Under the pieces are notes generated by a model that did no database searches, had not been told where the DNA came from, and was given only the letters and a program-made list of their open reading frames with translations. A program made the translations under genes and the position numbers. A DNA stretch of 64,000 nucleotides from Mermis nigrescens. Taxonomy: Eukaryota; Nematoda; Enoplea; Mermithida; Mermithidae. The DNA lies in the NCBI GenBank assembly GCA_036768485.1, contig JAVLUZ010000608.1:136501-200500 (forward strand). Reading direction: 5' to 3'. Numbering within the stretch: the first letter of the stretch is position 1; the number at the start of each line of letters is the position of its first letter. Of the stretch, positions 54,125 through 64,000 are shown in pieces.

Positions 54125-54382
54125 CATACGTGGGCAGCAAGAAAATTCTGGGGGGTCCACGATTTTTTGAAGGTCAAAAAATGGCCTTAAAAACGGTGAT
54201 ATGGCGATAAAAACATCATTTTTCGACGTTTCTCATCAAGCACTATCCATTGGCATCAAAAAATTGCAAAAAAAACGAAAAAAATTTCAAAAATTGATTT
54301 CTGGGGGGTCTTTTGATTTCTGGGGGGGTCTTTTGGTTTCTGGGGGGTCCAGACCCCCCAGATCCCCCCACGCCCATGTGTG
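54125..54382 (+). mobile_element. MITE family A, copy 12, inside the gypsy element
   Basis: CATACGTGGGCAGC to CGCCCATGTGTG, perfect 8-bp duplication TTCGCGAC (54117-54124, 54383-54390). Inserted after the gypsy element. Confidence 0.92.
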
Positions 54383-54391
54383 TTCGCGACG

Positions 54392-55031
54392 CGTATTCGA
54401 ACGCTCACAATACTGATATGGCGATTGCCTATGCCCGTACATATGCTGGCGTAAGCGTCGATTTGTCAATCATCGTCCTCAAAATTGTCATTGTCCTCAT
54501 AATCGTCCGCGTAACGACGCGGTATGGGTGGCGTCGGAGTGAATAATTGCTCCGGCGTAAAACCGTAAGTTCATTCGCGAGAAGGTTCGCGTGGACGCTG
54601 TTGTTGTTGAGTAACAGGCCACGGTTTGGGCAAAAGTGGACCGGGTCAAGGTTGTGGCTGATAGCCCCCGGTGGCTGGTTGACTTTGTTCCAACAGTGAG
54701 CGATACGACTGGTCCCATTGCTAACGTTGACAGGATTGTGACCAGCCCCGATGACTTCCATGGTTCGACTGTGGCGGACGGCGATATTCATAAGGCTGCT
54801 GCTGTCGCGAGCGTGACAGATGACCAGCATCGGCCTGTGAATATGCCTCAGAACGCTCACGCAATTCCGTTAATTGCTGCTGTTGCCGCGGTTGGGTCTG
54901 CGGTCGTGTGTATTGCTGTATACGTGGTTTTACTTGTGTCTGCTGTTGTGCTTGTGATTGTGAACGGTGATGCATTTGCGCATAGCGTTGCTGGGATGAC
55001 TGCGGTTCTTGCCACCTTGATCCTTTTTGGC
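54392..55031 (-). pseudogene. Gln/Arg/Pro-rich tail of the large ORF, frameshifted
   Basis: A shift just before 55032 opens a frame rich in Gln, Arg and Pro (SQQRYAQMHHRSQSQAQQQ, then YEYRRPPQSNHGS), followed by acidic YEDNDNFEDDD after further stops. Composition suggests a nucleic-acid-binding tail but there is no CCHC knuckle. Confidence 0.5.
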
Positions 55032-56657
55032 CTAAACGCGCTGTGGCATTTCCGTCGCCAAATTCTCACAATCGCATTGCTCGATCGTCATGCGTGTTCT
55101 ACGCATTTCAATTTGTGCCTCCAAAGAAAGATCGACTTTGGGCATATCAAGGCTCGCTGCGGATCCGCTCGGGTCCTGTGAGGATGCCTGCCGCCTTTCT
55201 CTGCGAATTTTCTCTAATTCGCCTTGAATGCGATGTTTGAGGAAAAATACAGATTTTTGTTGACCTCGGAAACGATCGAATTGAACTGGCACTTCGAGTG
55301 GCGGGTCGGTTGCTAACCGAATTTGCCGAATCATGTTATGCAAAACATGTGGGCTTTCGATTCGTGCCATCAACTCTGGGAATTCCGGGAAAGCTGCACT
55401 TGGCGAAGGTGTATAAGATTCACCAAGGAAAGCTACGCGCAACATGCGACGCAGCTGCTCAACCATGCGCCAACCTATTGTGGCATTGCCGTAGGCGTAC
55501 GCAAAGAAGTGGAACTTCCTATCCAAAAATTCCAAAAGCGCTGTAGCGCGCATGATGTCTATTGAAGAGAAGATTGTCATGTGTCGATACTCCGAATCAT
55601 ATAATGATTGAAATTCACGGAAAGTATCGAAAATATCGACCATTTGACGTGTCAATATTAAGATCGGTGCGAGATGATCTGGCGCTGGAGACATTCTGTG
55701 CGGATAGAATTCCGGATGAACCTGATGTATAACGCCATCGATCACCTCGCTTGGTGCATCAAGGTGTGGGTGTACGACCAAATACTCGAGCGGAACCTCG
55801 TACAACATCATTCCGGTTGTGATAAAGAACCGTATGCATACAAAGTATTGGTCTGGGTAAAACAATCGATTAAAGATGCTCATTTTGCTAATAAATCGAG
55901 GTGCGGGCTCACGATCGGCATCAGCCAAAGGCTGTGCGATTGTAGACCACACTAATGGACATGAGGGTGAGTCAGTCGTAGCCGTGTGCTGCAGATGTAT
56001 TGCATACACTCGGTCAAAGTACACTTGAGCAGCTTCAACCAGCTGATCGTACAGACGCGTTCCTTTGACCTCACCCAGATAGGAACGTAACTCGTGCAAG
56101 ACGACTGGCACGATAATGCATGGTGGTTCACACGTCATATTTTCCATCATGGTGAAAAAGTGCTGTACGTAGCGTGAGCAATTTTGCACTCTAGCGCTTT
56201 CATTCGCGGACATATGTTCGTGAATAGCTTGAATGTGCGCAGGTATTGCGACTTCCATATTTGATGCTTGACTTTGAGTAACCTGTGGTTGAATATTCGC
56301 CACGGTACTAGACACACCCGTCATGGCCATAGAAGCCGTAAAACGAGTATCAGGTGCCAACATACCTTGTGACACGGACTGAGACGCGACTTGCATGTAG
56401 AACGCTACTTGAGGTACTTTGTGTGCAGCTAGTGTACATTGTGATTGCGGCGGAAAACCGATAATCTCAGTCATGATGACATCAGAGTCAGCTTGACGCT
56501 CTGCCCCATCCGGCTGAGGAGTCGGTAAAGGTCCGAGCGAACTGATACCCGAGGGTGCTTGTTGATCCGCCGCAAGCGATTGTGAGACAATCGGTTGCGA
56601 AATGGTAACAGCCCCTTTTCTGGCCAATGCCACGCGTGTTGTACGCGGTGGTGACAA
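55032..56657 (-). CDS. Large ORF of unknown function downstream of the exonuclease-like ORF
   Basis: 541 codons, open from a TGA near 56700; a basic stretch PRRKRQANLSPPRTTR opens it, and no ATG lies at the start, so it may once have been joined to the preceding frame (one base shift). N-terminal 150 residues are Gln/Ser/Pro-rich; the middle (about 180-440) looks globular and helical (HFFTMMENMTCEPP, SIFNRLFYPDQYF, HMTIFSSIDIMRATALLEF); the end is charged (GELEKIRRERRQ). I do not recognise it. It could be a gag-like or env-position protein; no signal peptide or membrane span is evident. Confidence 0.6.
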   Translation of the reverse strand: MSPPRTTRVALARKGAVTISQPIVSQSLAADQQAPSGISSLGPLPTPQPDGAERQADSDVIMTEIIGFPPQSQCTLAAHKVPQVAFYMQVASQSVSQGMLAPDTRFTASMAMTGVSSTVANIQPQVTQSQASNMEVAIPAHIQAIHEHMSANESARVQNCSRYVQHFFTMMENMTCEPPCIIVPVVLHELRSYLGEVKGTRLYDQLVEAAQVYFDRVYAIHLQHTATTDSPSCPLVWSTIAQPLADADREPAPRFISKMSIFNRLFYPDQYFVCIRFFITTGMMLYEVPLEYLVVHPHLDAPSEVIDGVIHQVHPEFYPHRMSPAPDHLAPILILTRQMVDIFDTFREFQSLYDSEYRHMTIFSSIDIMRATALLEFLDRKFHFFAYAYGNATIGWRMVEQLRRMLRVAFLGESYTPSPSAAFPEFPELMARIESPHVLHNMIRQIRLATDPPLEVPVQFDRFRGQQKSVFFLKHRIQGELEKIRRERRQASSQDPSGSAASLDMPKVDLSLEAQIEMRRTRMTIEQCDCENLATEMPQRV

Positions 56658-56832
56658 GTTAGCTTGTCTTTTCCGCCTCGGCGTCAGATAACGCCATCAC
56701 TAAGCGTTTGGGGGATAAATCGTCATCCTCAGTGGAGATCGATGGTTCTACATCAACCATAGGCAAATCGTAGGGAATGTTGGTTTGCGAAGAAAATACA
56801 GAGGCTGGTGTACTCGAACTAGTTGGTTTTGA

Positions 56833-58242
56833 CTAAGGTTCCGTGTCAGGCGCATTGACCGGGCCCGAAACTGTGTCGGCAACGGCCTGCGAACCCTGCA
56901 CTTGTAAGTCAGGATTGTCAAACACATTAGCGTGAGCCAACGCTTCCATTACTGAGGCAATGGTGGTGGCTGCAGCTATAGCTGCTGGCAGTTGCGGAGC
57001 TTGGGCATAAAAGTCCTCAACTCTGAATAACTCTTTGCCATTCGAATCAACTTCAGTGTCAGCAGCTGTGCTGGTCGACTGTCCTTGTGGTGGCTTACTA
57101 GTTGACAACGGTATACGCACTCTGGCTTTCGGGCCGCTAGCCCTAATGTACAATTCATCGCCTACAAATGAAACCGACATAGGCTTTCTATCGTCAGTAA
57201 TGCGATTATCTTGCGTGCACCCTTCTATCAATATAAAAACATCGATAGTTATGAGGGCGTCCATCGCTAAATAATGCTGCATGCCCCGAGTTAAGGGTAA
57301 GCTCCACGCCTGTCCGAAATTATCAGGCGCGTTCGGATCAATATACATGTCAAAAAAGAATTCGGCCAAGCGCTTTAACGAGTGTGACTGCGCTTTAATG
57401 CGTAACCGACGAGTAAACGCTCTCGCCAATGGCTGAATATCAATGAAATTCGCAATGAACGGGTCTTTCCAGTGCAGTTTATTGCGAATTTCTGCATCCG
57501 AAATAGCCAAAATTTCCTCAAAAGTTGGCCGGTAAACATTGAAATATGCAAGTTGATCTTGCGTCGGGTCATAACAAACCATATACACGTTAGGTAAACG
57601 CGTTTCGAGCAACTGGTGAAGCCCGAACGGAGGTTGCGGGAACTTCGCCAGGTCCCAACAGAACACGTGGCCGTTCGCGCTCGCAACTTGGACGTAGCGT
57701 ATGAATGGGCCATGGAGGTCCTGGTAAGTGGGACATAGTTGCTGAAAACGCAAGTCCCAGGTCTTATAATGCCTGCCTTTCCTGTCATTAACAAATTCAG
57801 AGTTGTAACCTAAAAATAAAGTGCCATTTGTCATATTCGATGGCTGAATTAACGCCAAAATGGCGCCAAACAACTTCTGGTCATTGGAGATTATAACGGT
57901 GGGTAGAAGTCTGTTCTTTGGTACGCGAGGGGTTACCAAAGGAAATCTACCAAGCCTATTCTCCCACCAGAGTTGTTGGTCGTTAATACGCTTTCTATGA
58001 TTTGCGATTTTATGTGTTGCTTTGTGTTTTATCCATTTTGCGGTAAGTGACTCTAAACCGCCAACGCGATTATCGTCATTTTGCGGCAGCGGGTCTGGTA
58101 TAACCAAGCCTCGCTCTAAAGCCATATTAGTCAAAGCCGAACGAAATTCATCTAGGGACGCGGGATCACGCCCCTCAAATTTGCATCAGCGACCAGCTGC
58201 CTCCAGCAATGCCTCCTTGCTTGGGGTACCTTGTGCAGCCAT
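56833..58242 (-). pseudogene. RNase D/WRN-type 3'-5' exonuclease-like ORF in env position
   Basis: About 469 residues from the ATG at 58242, with one in-frame TGA at 58186-58188; the open part is 433 residues from 58134. Counting in that part: motif I GYNSEF (110-113) where the family has D-x-E; RYVQVASANGHVFCWDL (146-162), the usual strand pair; motif II TQDQLAYF with Asp193; FIDIQPLAR; SLKRLAEFFF; and motif III HYLAMDA with Tyr288 four residues before Asp292, the DEDDy arrangement. The fold call is by motif. Asn in place of the first Asp suggests loss of activity or a change in this copy. It follows integrase by 58 bases on the same strand, so it is read as part of the element. The C-terminal third is Ser/Thr/Ala-rich. 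Confidence 0.72.
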
Positions 58243-58300
58243 GGGTCTGCAAAAGGAAAAACATTAGATAATGGTACGGCATGTGCTGTTTTAGAGCCAT

Positions 58301-58969
58301 TTAATAAACGTATAGGCGCGCAGTCCTTAGCTTTTGTTCCCTGCCCGGTAAATCCTCAAAACTTATGACTACTGCCGGGGCAAGAGGGCGATGTGGTAAT
58401 TTTACCAACACAAAATTGCCAGGGACGTACGTGTGTTTTTCCACAATCAAATCAGAATAAGGAAGTTTAGGCTCAGGCAGAAGTCTATTCCTGTGAACGT
58501 GATGAATGATGAGAGGGTTATAGACATATGCAATTTTCGCAGTTTCAGGCGTAGGTAAGTCAATAATTCGGTATGGACCAACACGCTTGGGTGATAGTTT
58601 ACCGATTTCAGGTTGAATGACTGAGGTATTATTGAGGTAGACTATATCCGAGAGATTAAAATTTGTGTGAGTTACGGACTTGTCATATTGCGATTTTTGC
58701 TGCTTACGCACTTAAGTTAAGTTTTGAGACGCGATTTCATGCAGATCTTGCAAAGTCAGCTTCAAATCAATGACATATTTTTCCGCAACAGATGGTAAAT
58801 TCGGATTTATTGTGAAGTCATTTATGAGTAAAGTGTCAAGTGGAAATGCTGGTTCGCGACCATAAAGCATTTTGAAAGGAGATATATTAGTTGATGATTG
58901 TGGAGTCGCAGCGGTATGCAAATAATGTGAAGCGTAAAAATTGTTCCCAATCATACTGGGATCGCGCAC
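58301..58969 (-). pseudogene. Gypsy integrase C-terminal part with GPY module
   Basis: PFKMLYGREPAFPL, then an in-frame TAA at 58709-58711, RKQQKSQYDK and SPKRVGPYRIIDLP, the GPY/F module used in target choice by Metaviridae integrases. The pol frame ends at 58301. Confidence 0.88.
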
Positions 58970-59300
58970 TCAGCTTAGACAAACCATCAATCAATGTGCG
59001 ATTATAACGTTCCACCAACCCATCACACTGGGGGTGATATGGGGTTGTAAATATTTTTTGAACGTTTAATAGTTTACAAACTTCCTAAATTAGGGTAGAT
59101 GTAAAATTTGACCCCTGATCTGTCAAAAATTTCTTGGGAACTCCATAACATGGTATAATTTCTCTTAGCAATAAATTTGCAATAGTTGTTGCTTTTATGT
59201 CAGAAACAGCAAAAGCTTCCACGTATTTTGTAAAATAATCCATAAAAACTACAATTTGGTCATTTCCGGAGGGGATCGCGGCATATGCAAACAATCGCAC
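58970..59300 (-). pseudogene. Gypsy integrase catalytic core (shifted, one stop)
   Basis: VVFMDYFTKYVEAFAVSD, then the second catalytic Asp in LTDQGSNF, an in-frame TAG at 59085-59087, YHPQCDG and the catalytic Glu in LVERYNRTLIDGL. Another shift occurs near 58970-58985 (before ATPQSSTN). Confidence 0.88.
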
Positions 59301-60189
59301 GCAATGAGTTCAAAGGGCGTGGATACTTTGATTGGTTGCAACGGAACGGATGTGGAATTTAATGCGACCTTACTTTGTAAGCACACATCACAATTCCTAC
59401 ACCACGCGATCACATCATTTTCCATGCGCGGCCACCAATAACGCATTTGTATGGCGGGCAAGATTTTGCGCAATGAAAAATGAGCTCCGAAAATAGAGTC
59501 ATGAAATTCTGTTAATATGAAGCGACGCAAAGATTTGGGTATGACTATTTGATGAACGACAGTTGGTGAACGCTTAGGTTGGAAACAACAAAAAAGTACA
59601 TTGTTTACGAGAAAAAATTCGTCACGATATTTTTTCGTTGTTAAGTCATTCAATGCGATGCAAATTTTATGCAATTCGTCATCTGCACGTTGCTCAGCGA
59701 GTAAATGCGCAGGTGTTAGCATTTCAGCTTTTTCAGCATCGGTAAGTAACAGGCGTTCACGAAATGTAGGTGGTTTAGAATTAGTAGGATCGGTTTGCGC
59801 AGTAGGATTATTATTTTGCGCATTTGGATGATTAATTGGTGCAGTAGGCGCATTATCGCGCGATCGGTCCGGTGGAACCAATTCATCATCTGACTCAGAA
59901 TCTTCAGATTCTAAATTCGCGATGTTAACGACGTTTTTGCGCTCGATCTTATATTTTCGCTCTGCATTATCATATTTAGGATGTCGTGAAAGAAGATCAT
60001 ATGCGCAGTTATATGCACCAGGAACGTAAACAATATCATATTCGTATTCCTGTAATTTGAGACCCCAATGGCGTAATTGACTCAATGGGTCTTTAACATT
60101 TACTAGCCAGGTTAACACTTGATGATCAGTTTCGACAATAAATTTTTTACTGTAAAGATAATGTCGATAATGCTTGATGGCCCACACTA
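59249..60189 (-). pseudogene. Gypsy pol: rest of RNase H and integrase zinc finger
   Basis: VVWAIKHYRHYLYSKKFIV, ETDHQVLTWLV (RNase H), then a linker, and the integrase HHCC domain: HDSIFGAHFS, YWWPRMENDVIAWCRNCDVC. The integrase core begins (ELIACDCLHMP), then the frame shifts at about 59250-59290. Confidence 0.9.
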
Positions 60190-60197
60190 CCGCTAAC

Positions 60198-62787
60198 CAG
60201 TGATCGGACCGAGGCCTCGGCCTCGGCCTCGGCCTCGGCAAGCCTCGGCGTTTTTTGGAGCCTCGGCCTCGGCGCCGAGGGCGAGGCTGAAAAGTGCCAA
60301 GGCGCCGAGGGTTAAAATCAAATTTGAATAAGTTTAATATGTCCGTTGAATATTAACTATTTAGAATGCATCTGCAGTACAAAGGCTATTTTTCACCTAT
60401 AGACTTTTCTTGTGATTTCAGTCGCGTACCCAGTTACACAAAGTTACATACAGCAAAGTGCCAATTTATTATTCATGTGATGACTAAGTTTTAATTCTCA
60501 TGCTTGCTACATGGTTCGGAGACACACATTCCCGAAGGGAGGGGTGAGGAGGTTTATTACCCCCCTCTCGGGGTACAAGACTCAAGTCACTGTCAGACGA
60601 TTTTTGGTGAAAACCTTTTGAATATTTTTGAACCTAATTTTTACTATGGCAAAAGTGCAGCTAACTATTAGAATTTCCCGAAGTGATAGAGTATTTTTGA
60701 ATGTAAGCAAGAGTAAATAGACAAACTGTCACTATAAAACATGCATGTAATAGCTCAAAATTTTTGGGAGGGGCTCCTCGGCATACATGTAACGGCTAGA
60801 AATTTCGGGTGGGGGGTTATCGACTCTAATTCTATGTCAAAAATGGCAAAAGCACCTAAAATAGCCAACAAAGCGCAAATTTTCGCCAAAAATGAGGAGG
60901 ATGGGTCAAAATTTTCTGACGTTGGAGGGAAGGGTTAGGGAGGACGTCCAACCCTGGGTGGGTGGTAATTCCCCAAAGCCCTTCCTGTTACACGTATGGT
61001 TTTCGGCCATTTTTATGGGAGAGGGCGTAAATGATAACGAATTTTCGGCCGAAAATCGCAAAAACGCACCTAAAAATGGCCAATAAATACAGGTTTTGCC
61101 AAAAATCAATTTTGGCTCGCGCATTTTTTTGAGCCATTTTTATACAATCTTAAAATACTTTCTTGGACAAAGTGATATTAATTATATCGTTTTTCAGAAT
61201 ATTTTAGGAAATTTCAAAAAATCTTCGGCGCTTCGCGCAAAATATCGCTAATATACTGTATTTAGATTGAAGCAGGGGAAATAAACACTCCAAAATCAAT
61301 TTTTGTGTAATCTAGGCATCTTTATGCAGATTTATATATCTTTTGTATCTATTTATACTGTTTTTAAAAATTTTATGCAAAATAAGTACTATTTAATAAC
61401 TTTGCACTTTTTTGCCGTTCAAAGATAAAATTGACTAATTTATCCTGATGTTGCATTGGATTTCTAAGCACAGTAGTGCTTATTACAAGATTTAATTGGC
61501 ATATTACAATATCTGTAATATTTCTGATTTTGTAGTAGGTACAAGTTGTTTTAGCTTTCTCAGTCAAGTTTTATGTGTAAATTTCATCAAAAGCTCATAA
61601 AAATTTCGGCGCTTCGCGCCAAATAATCTTATGAACTATATCCAGGCCGAATTATCACATTTAGGACCACGGTTTTTTGTACTCGGCAAAGATTTTTCAT
61701 AATGTACAGAGACCTTTCAGGACTGTCTTTGTATATGCACAAAGATTTTTGGAGAGACAAAAACTGTAAAAAGGTGTAAAATTCCCGAAAATTTTTGGCG
61801 CATCAGTAATTGTCTGTCCTATATATCTTTAAAATAATAGAATTTGCATTTAGAATGGAAAAAATGTCAAATATTCAGAGATCCAGGAATTAGCTAAGAT
61901 ACGTTACCGAAGGTCGAAAACCCCTGTTTTACCACACTAAATCGCTACTGTACCATCCTATATATAATAGTACACAAAAATTTGCATGTACAAAATGTTC
62001 AAAGACTTTTGGATACCATTTTTGTTTATGTAAAAAGGTATCTTGCACAAAAAAACACTGTTTAGGACTGCATGCCGGTTGCAGGTCACACACTGGCAGT
62101 ATGTAAAAACGTGTTCGTTTAAAAATATATTTATATAAAATATCTTCAAAAATTTGTTCGCTCAAACAAAGACACTACTTAATTTTATGGTCCCCCATTT
62201 TGGCATTTCACCCTTCCCTCAACTCTGGACCTTGGGAAACTATGATCGGAAAGTGCAGTGCAGTTTCTGTCATATTACCTACCACACCAGAATTGGATGA
62301 CTGAAAAAGCGTGTTTAAACATGCATTACTGCTAAAGCGAGCACAACAATGGCTACATTTCTGTCTTTACTTAGCTTATTTCGTTTGTTCGTATTTCTTT
62401 GACAGTGTTTTCTTATTTATGTATAGTAAAAAAAGTTTTTAAGTGCTTGTTCAGCCATATATTTTATTAACTTTTCCAAGTCTTCATCGGCAACTTGTTA
62501 AATTAAGTATGCTTTCATTCTGCTGACTTTATTCAATAAATCCTTCACACATTTAATCTACTATTATTGAAAATGACATTCGTTAAAGTGTTCAATATTA
62601 CGATTATTCTCTAGCTCATGTGCATACAAAATATTCTAAGAGCACTATTTATGGGTTTAGGTATATAAGCTTGACCCTCGGCATTACCCTCGGCCTCGGC
62701 CTCGGCCTCAGCCGAGGCAAGGATTTTGAGGCGCCTCGGCCTCGCCAGAGGCCGAGGGTCCGAAAAGTACCCTCGTTCCGATCACTG
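60198..62787. mobile_element. Non-autonomous hAT-like element inside the RNase H domain
   Basis: A 2,590-bp element with inverted ends CAGTGATCGGA(c/a)CGAGG, flanked by a perfect 8-bp duplication CCGCTAAC (60190-60197, 62788-62795). Subterminal zones are GGCCTCGGCCTC-type hexamer runs on both sides. The interior is a mosaic of families B/J, C and D with two GGCGC hairpins (61227, 61608). No transposase frame. Precise insertion into a coding sequence. Confidence 0.92.
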
Positions 62788-62795
62788 CCGCTAAC

Positions 62796-64000
62796 GCTTC
62801 TTTTTCCGAAGTAGCATAGTTACATTCGGCAGAATTTAGCACGCGACGCGACTAGCGTAGCTAAGTATAAAACGATTTTTGGATGGTAAATGTTTTTGCG
62901 TCAAAATAGCACCTAACGCATAATTACTGGCGTCAGTTGTTAAAATAAATTGGTGCTCATCATCGAATTTTGGTAGTTGTAAAATAGGTGGAGATGTAAA
63001 TGCTTTCTTCAGAAGCTCAAAGGCGGTTTGGTGTTCAGCCTTCCAGCAAAATTCGACATCTTTACGAAGAAGATGGAATAACGGTTTATTGATTTTAGCA
63101 AGATGTTTAACGAATTTCTTAAACCATTGGACTAAGCCAAGGAATTTCTGCAAGGATTTAACAGTTTTTGGTACGGGAAACGAGATTAAATCTGCTACTT
63201 TGGACATGTCAGGAGCGATGCCCATTGCACTTATACTGTGGCCAAGAAATTTTACCTCTGCATGCGCAAGATGGCATTTATCAGGTTTTACACGTAAGTT
63301 TGCCTTTTTAAGAGCAATAAAAACATTTTCAAGATCTTTTAAATGTTCTTTGAAAGTACGTGAAAAAATAATTATGTCATCGATGTAAACGAGACAAGAT
63401 TTCCAATTTAGACCTGCGAGCACAAGCTCCATTAGTCTTTGAAAATCTGCGGGCGCATTCTTTAAACCAAAAGGTAAAACTTCAAATTCGTAATGACCAA
63501 CAGGACATATGAATGCGGTTTTTTCGCGAGATTTATTATCGAGTGGAATTTGCCAGTATCCAGATTTCAAATCTAGTGTGCTAAAATATGCAGCACTGCC
63601 TAAGGTATCAAAATAATTGTCTAATTGTGGAAGAGGATAAACTTGCGTTTTAGTAACGTCATTTAACCGTCGATAATCGATGACTGGCCTAAGGGAGCCG
63701 TCCTTTTTTCCAATGAGAAATAATGGACTTGCCCATGGGCTAGTTGTAGGTCGAATAATTTTATCCGCAAGCATTTCGTTTATAATTTTCTGCATGGATT
63801 GCCTTCTAGAATGTTCAACACAATAAGTTTTTCCAACAACGGGTGGATTATCCCCTGTGTCAATATGATGTTTCATCAAGGGGGTACGACCGAGAGGTTC
63901 GTTTTTTAATGCAAAAATTGAGTCGTATTTTAAGCAAAGTTCACGAATTTGTTGCTGTTGTCCAGAATCAACGGCGGAGCCATTTAAAGCTTTATTTATT
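62796..64000 (-). pseudogene. Gypsy pol: reverse transcriptase and start of RNase H (open at right edge)
   Basis: Frame open from the window edge to 62836. RT motifs: KKDGSLRPVIDYRRLN, STLDLKSGYWQIPL, EFEVLPFGLKNAPADFQRLM, the catalytic YIDD in CLVYIDDIIIF, then FLGHSIS and the RT thumb, and the RNase H start TTDASNYALGAIL. The frame breaks after SYASRV, where the 5 bases GTCGC are tandemly doubled. Minus-strand synthesis enzyme of the element; not expected to be functional. Confidence 0.92.

Larger units (their letters stand above)
53239..64000 (-). mobile_element. Ty3/gypsy LTR retrotransposon, defective, 5' part outside window
   Basis: Read on the minus strand: reverse transcriptase, RNase H, integrase, then two more ORFs and a possible polypurine tract. 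The domain order RT-RH-IN and the GPY/F module place it in Ty3/gypsy. gag, protease and the 5' LTR would lie beyond position 64,000. It carries several frameshifts and stops, a 2.59-kb hAT-like insertion (60198-62787) and a family A MITE (54125-54382), so it is an old inactive copy. Confidence 0.85.

Noticed and set aside
54636..55181. 181-codon plus-strand ORF
   Set aside because: Antisense to the gypsy element's Q/R-rich tail; GC-rich coding on one strand opens frames on the other.
1..64000. Bacterial contamination or operons
   Set aside because: Spliced animal genes, SINE, mariner and gypsy elements throughout; no bacterial gene organisation.

Overview
This is AT-rich nuclear DNA from an animal, most likely an invertebrate and plausibly an ecdysozoan. 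The evidence is two intron-rich genes with strong similarity to animal proteins, a maT-type mariner, a tRNA-derived SINE, a Ty3/gypsy retroelement and a dense population of short non-autonomous DNA transposons. The species cannot be named from the sequence.

Layout. (1) Positions 1-15,283, plus strand: the 3' part of the gene for the signal recognition particle receptor alpha subunit (SRPRA, docking protein). Ten coding exons cover the charged linker and the complete NG GTPase domain; the N-terminal SRX exons lie left of the window. (2) 15,284-29,450: an intergenic stretch full of repeats. It holds clusters of MITEs, two hAT relics (one keeps a transposase C-terminus, one holds a LINE fragment), a cluster of tandem hairpins, and an inactive DD37D mariner. 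(3) 29,451-46,255, plus strand: a complete CCDC6-like gene (coiled-coil protein, H4/PTC family) with eight coding exons, about 512 residues, and a probable 3'UTR exon ending near 47,750. Its introns carry a TTA microsatellite, an array of TGACCTTTGACC motifs, a pogo-like MITE and long Tc1-type MITEs. (4) 47,750-53,200: repeats and unassigned DNA. (5) 53,239-64,000, minus strand: a decayed Ty3/gypsy element running off the right edge. It has reverse transcriptase, RNase H split by a 2.59-kb hAT-like insertion, integrase with a GPY module, then two extra ORFs in the env position. The first extra ORF looks like an RNase D/WRN-type 3'-5' exonuclease domain, with the first catalytic Asp apparently replaced by Asn. 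I do not recognise the second.

The most notable observations are the exonuclease-like ORF in a gypsy element; a set of MITE families with CATAC/CATGC-type ends that make 8-bp target duplications, several carrying a GGCGC-GAA-GCGCC hairpin; and three introns in the two host genes whose best-supported boundaries are not GT-AG (two look like CT-AG, one like GT-TG). The two host genes are in the same orientation. SRPRA acts in targeting proteins to the ER and CCDC6 is a coiled-coil scaffold protein, so nothing suggests they work together; the mobile elements dominate the rest.
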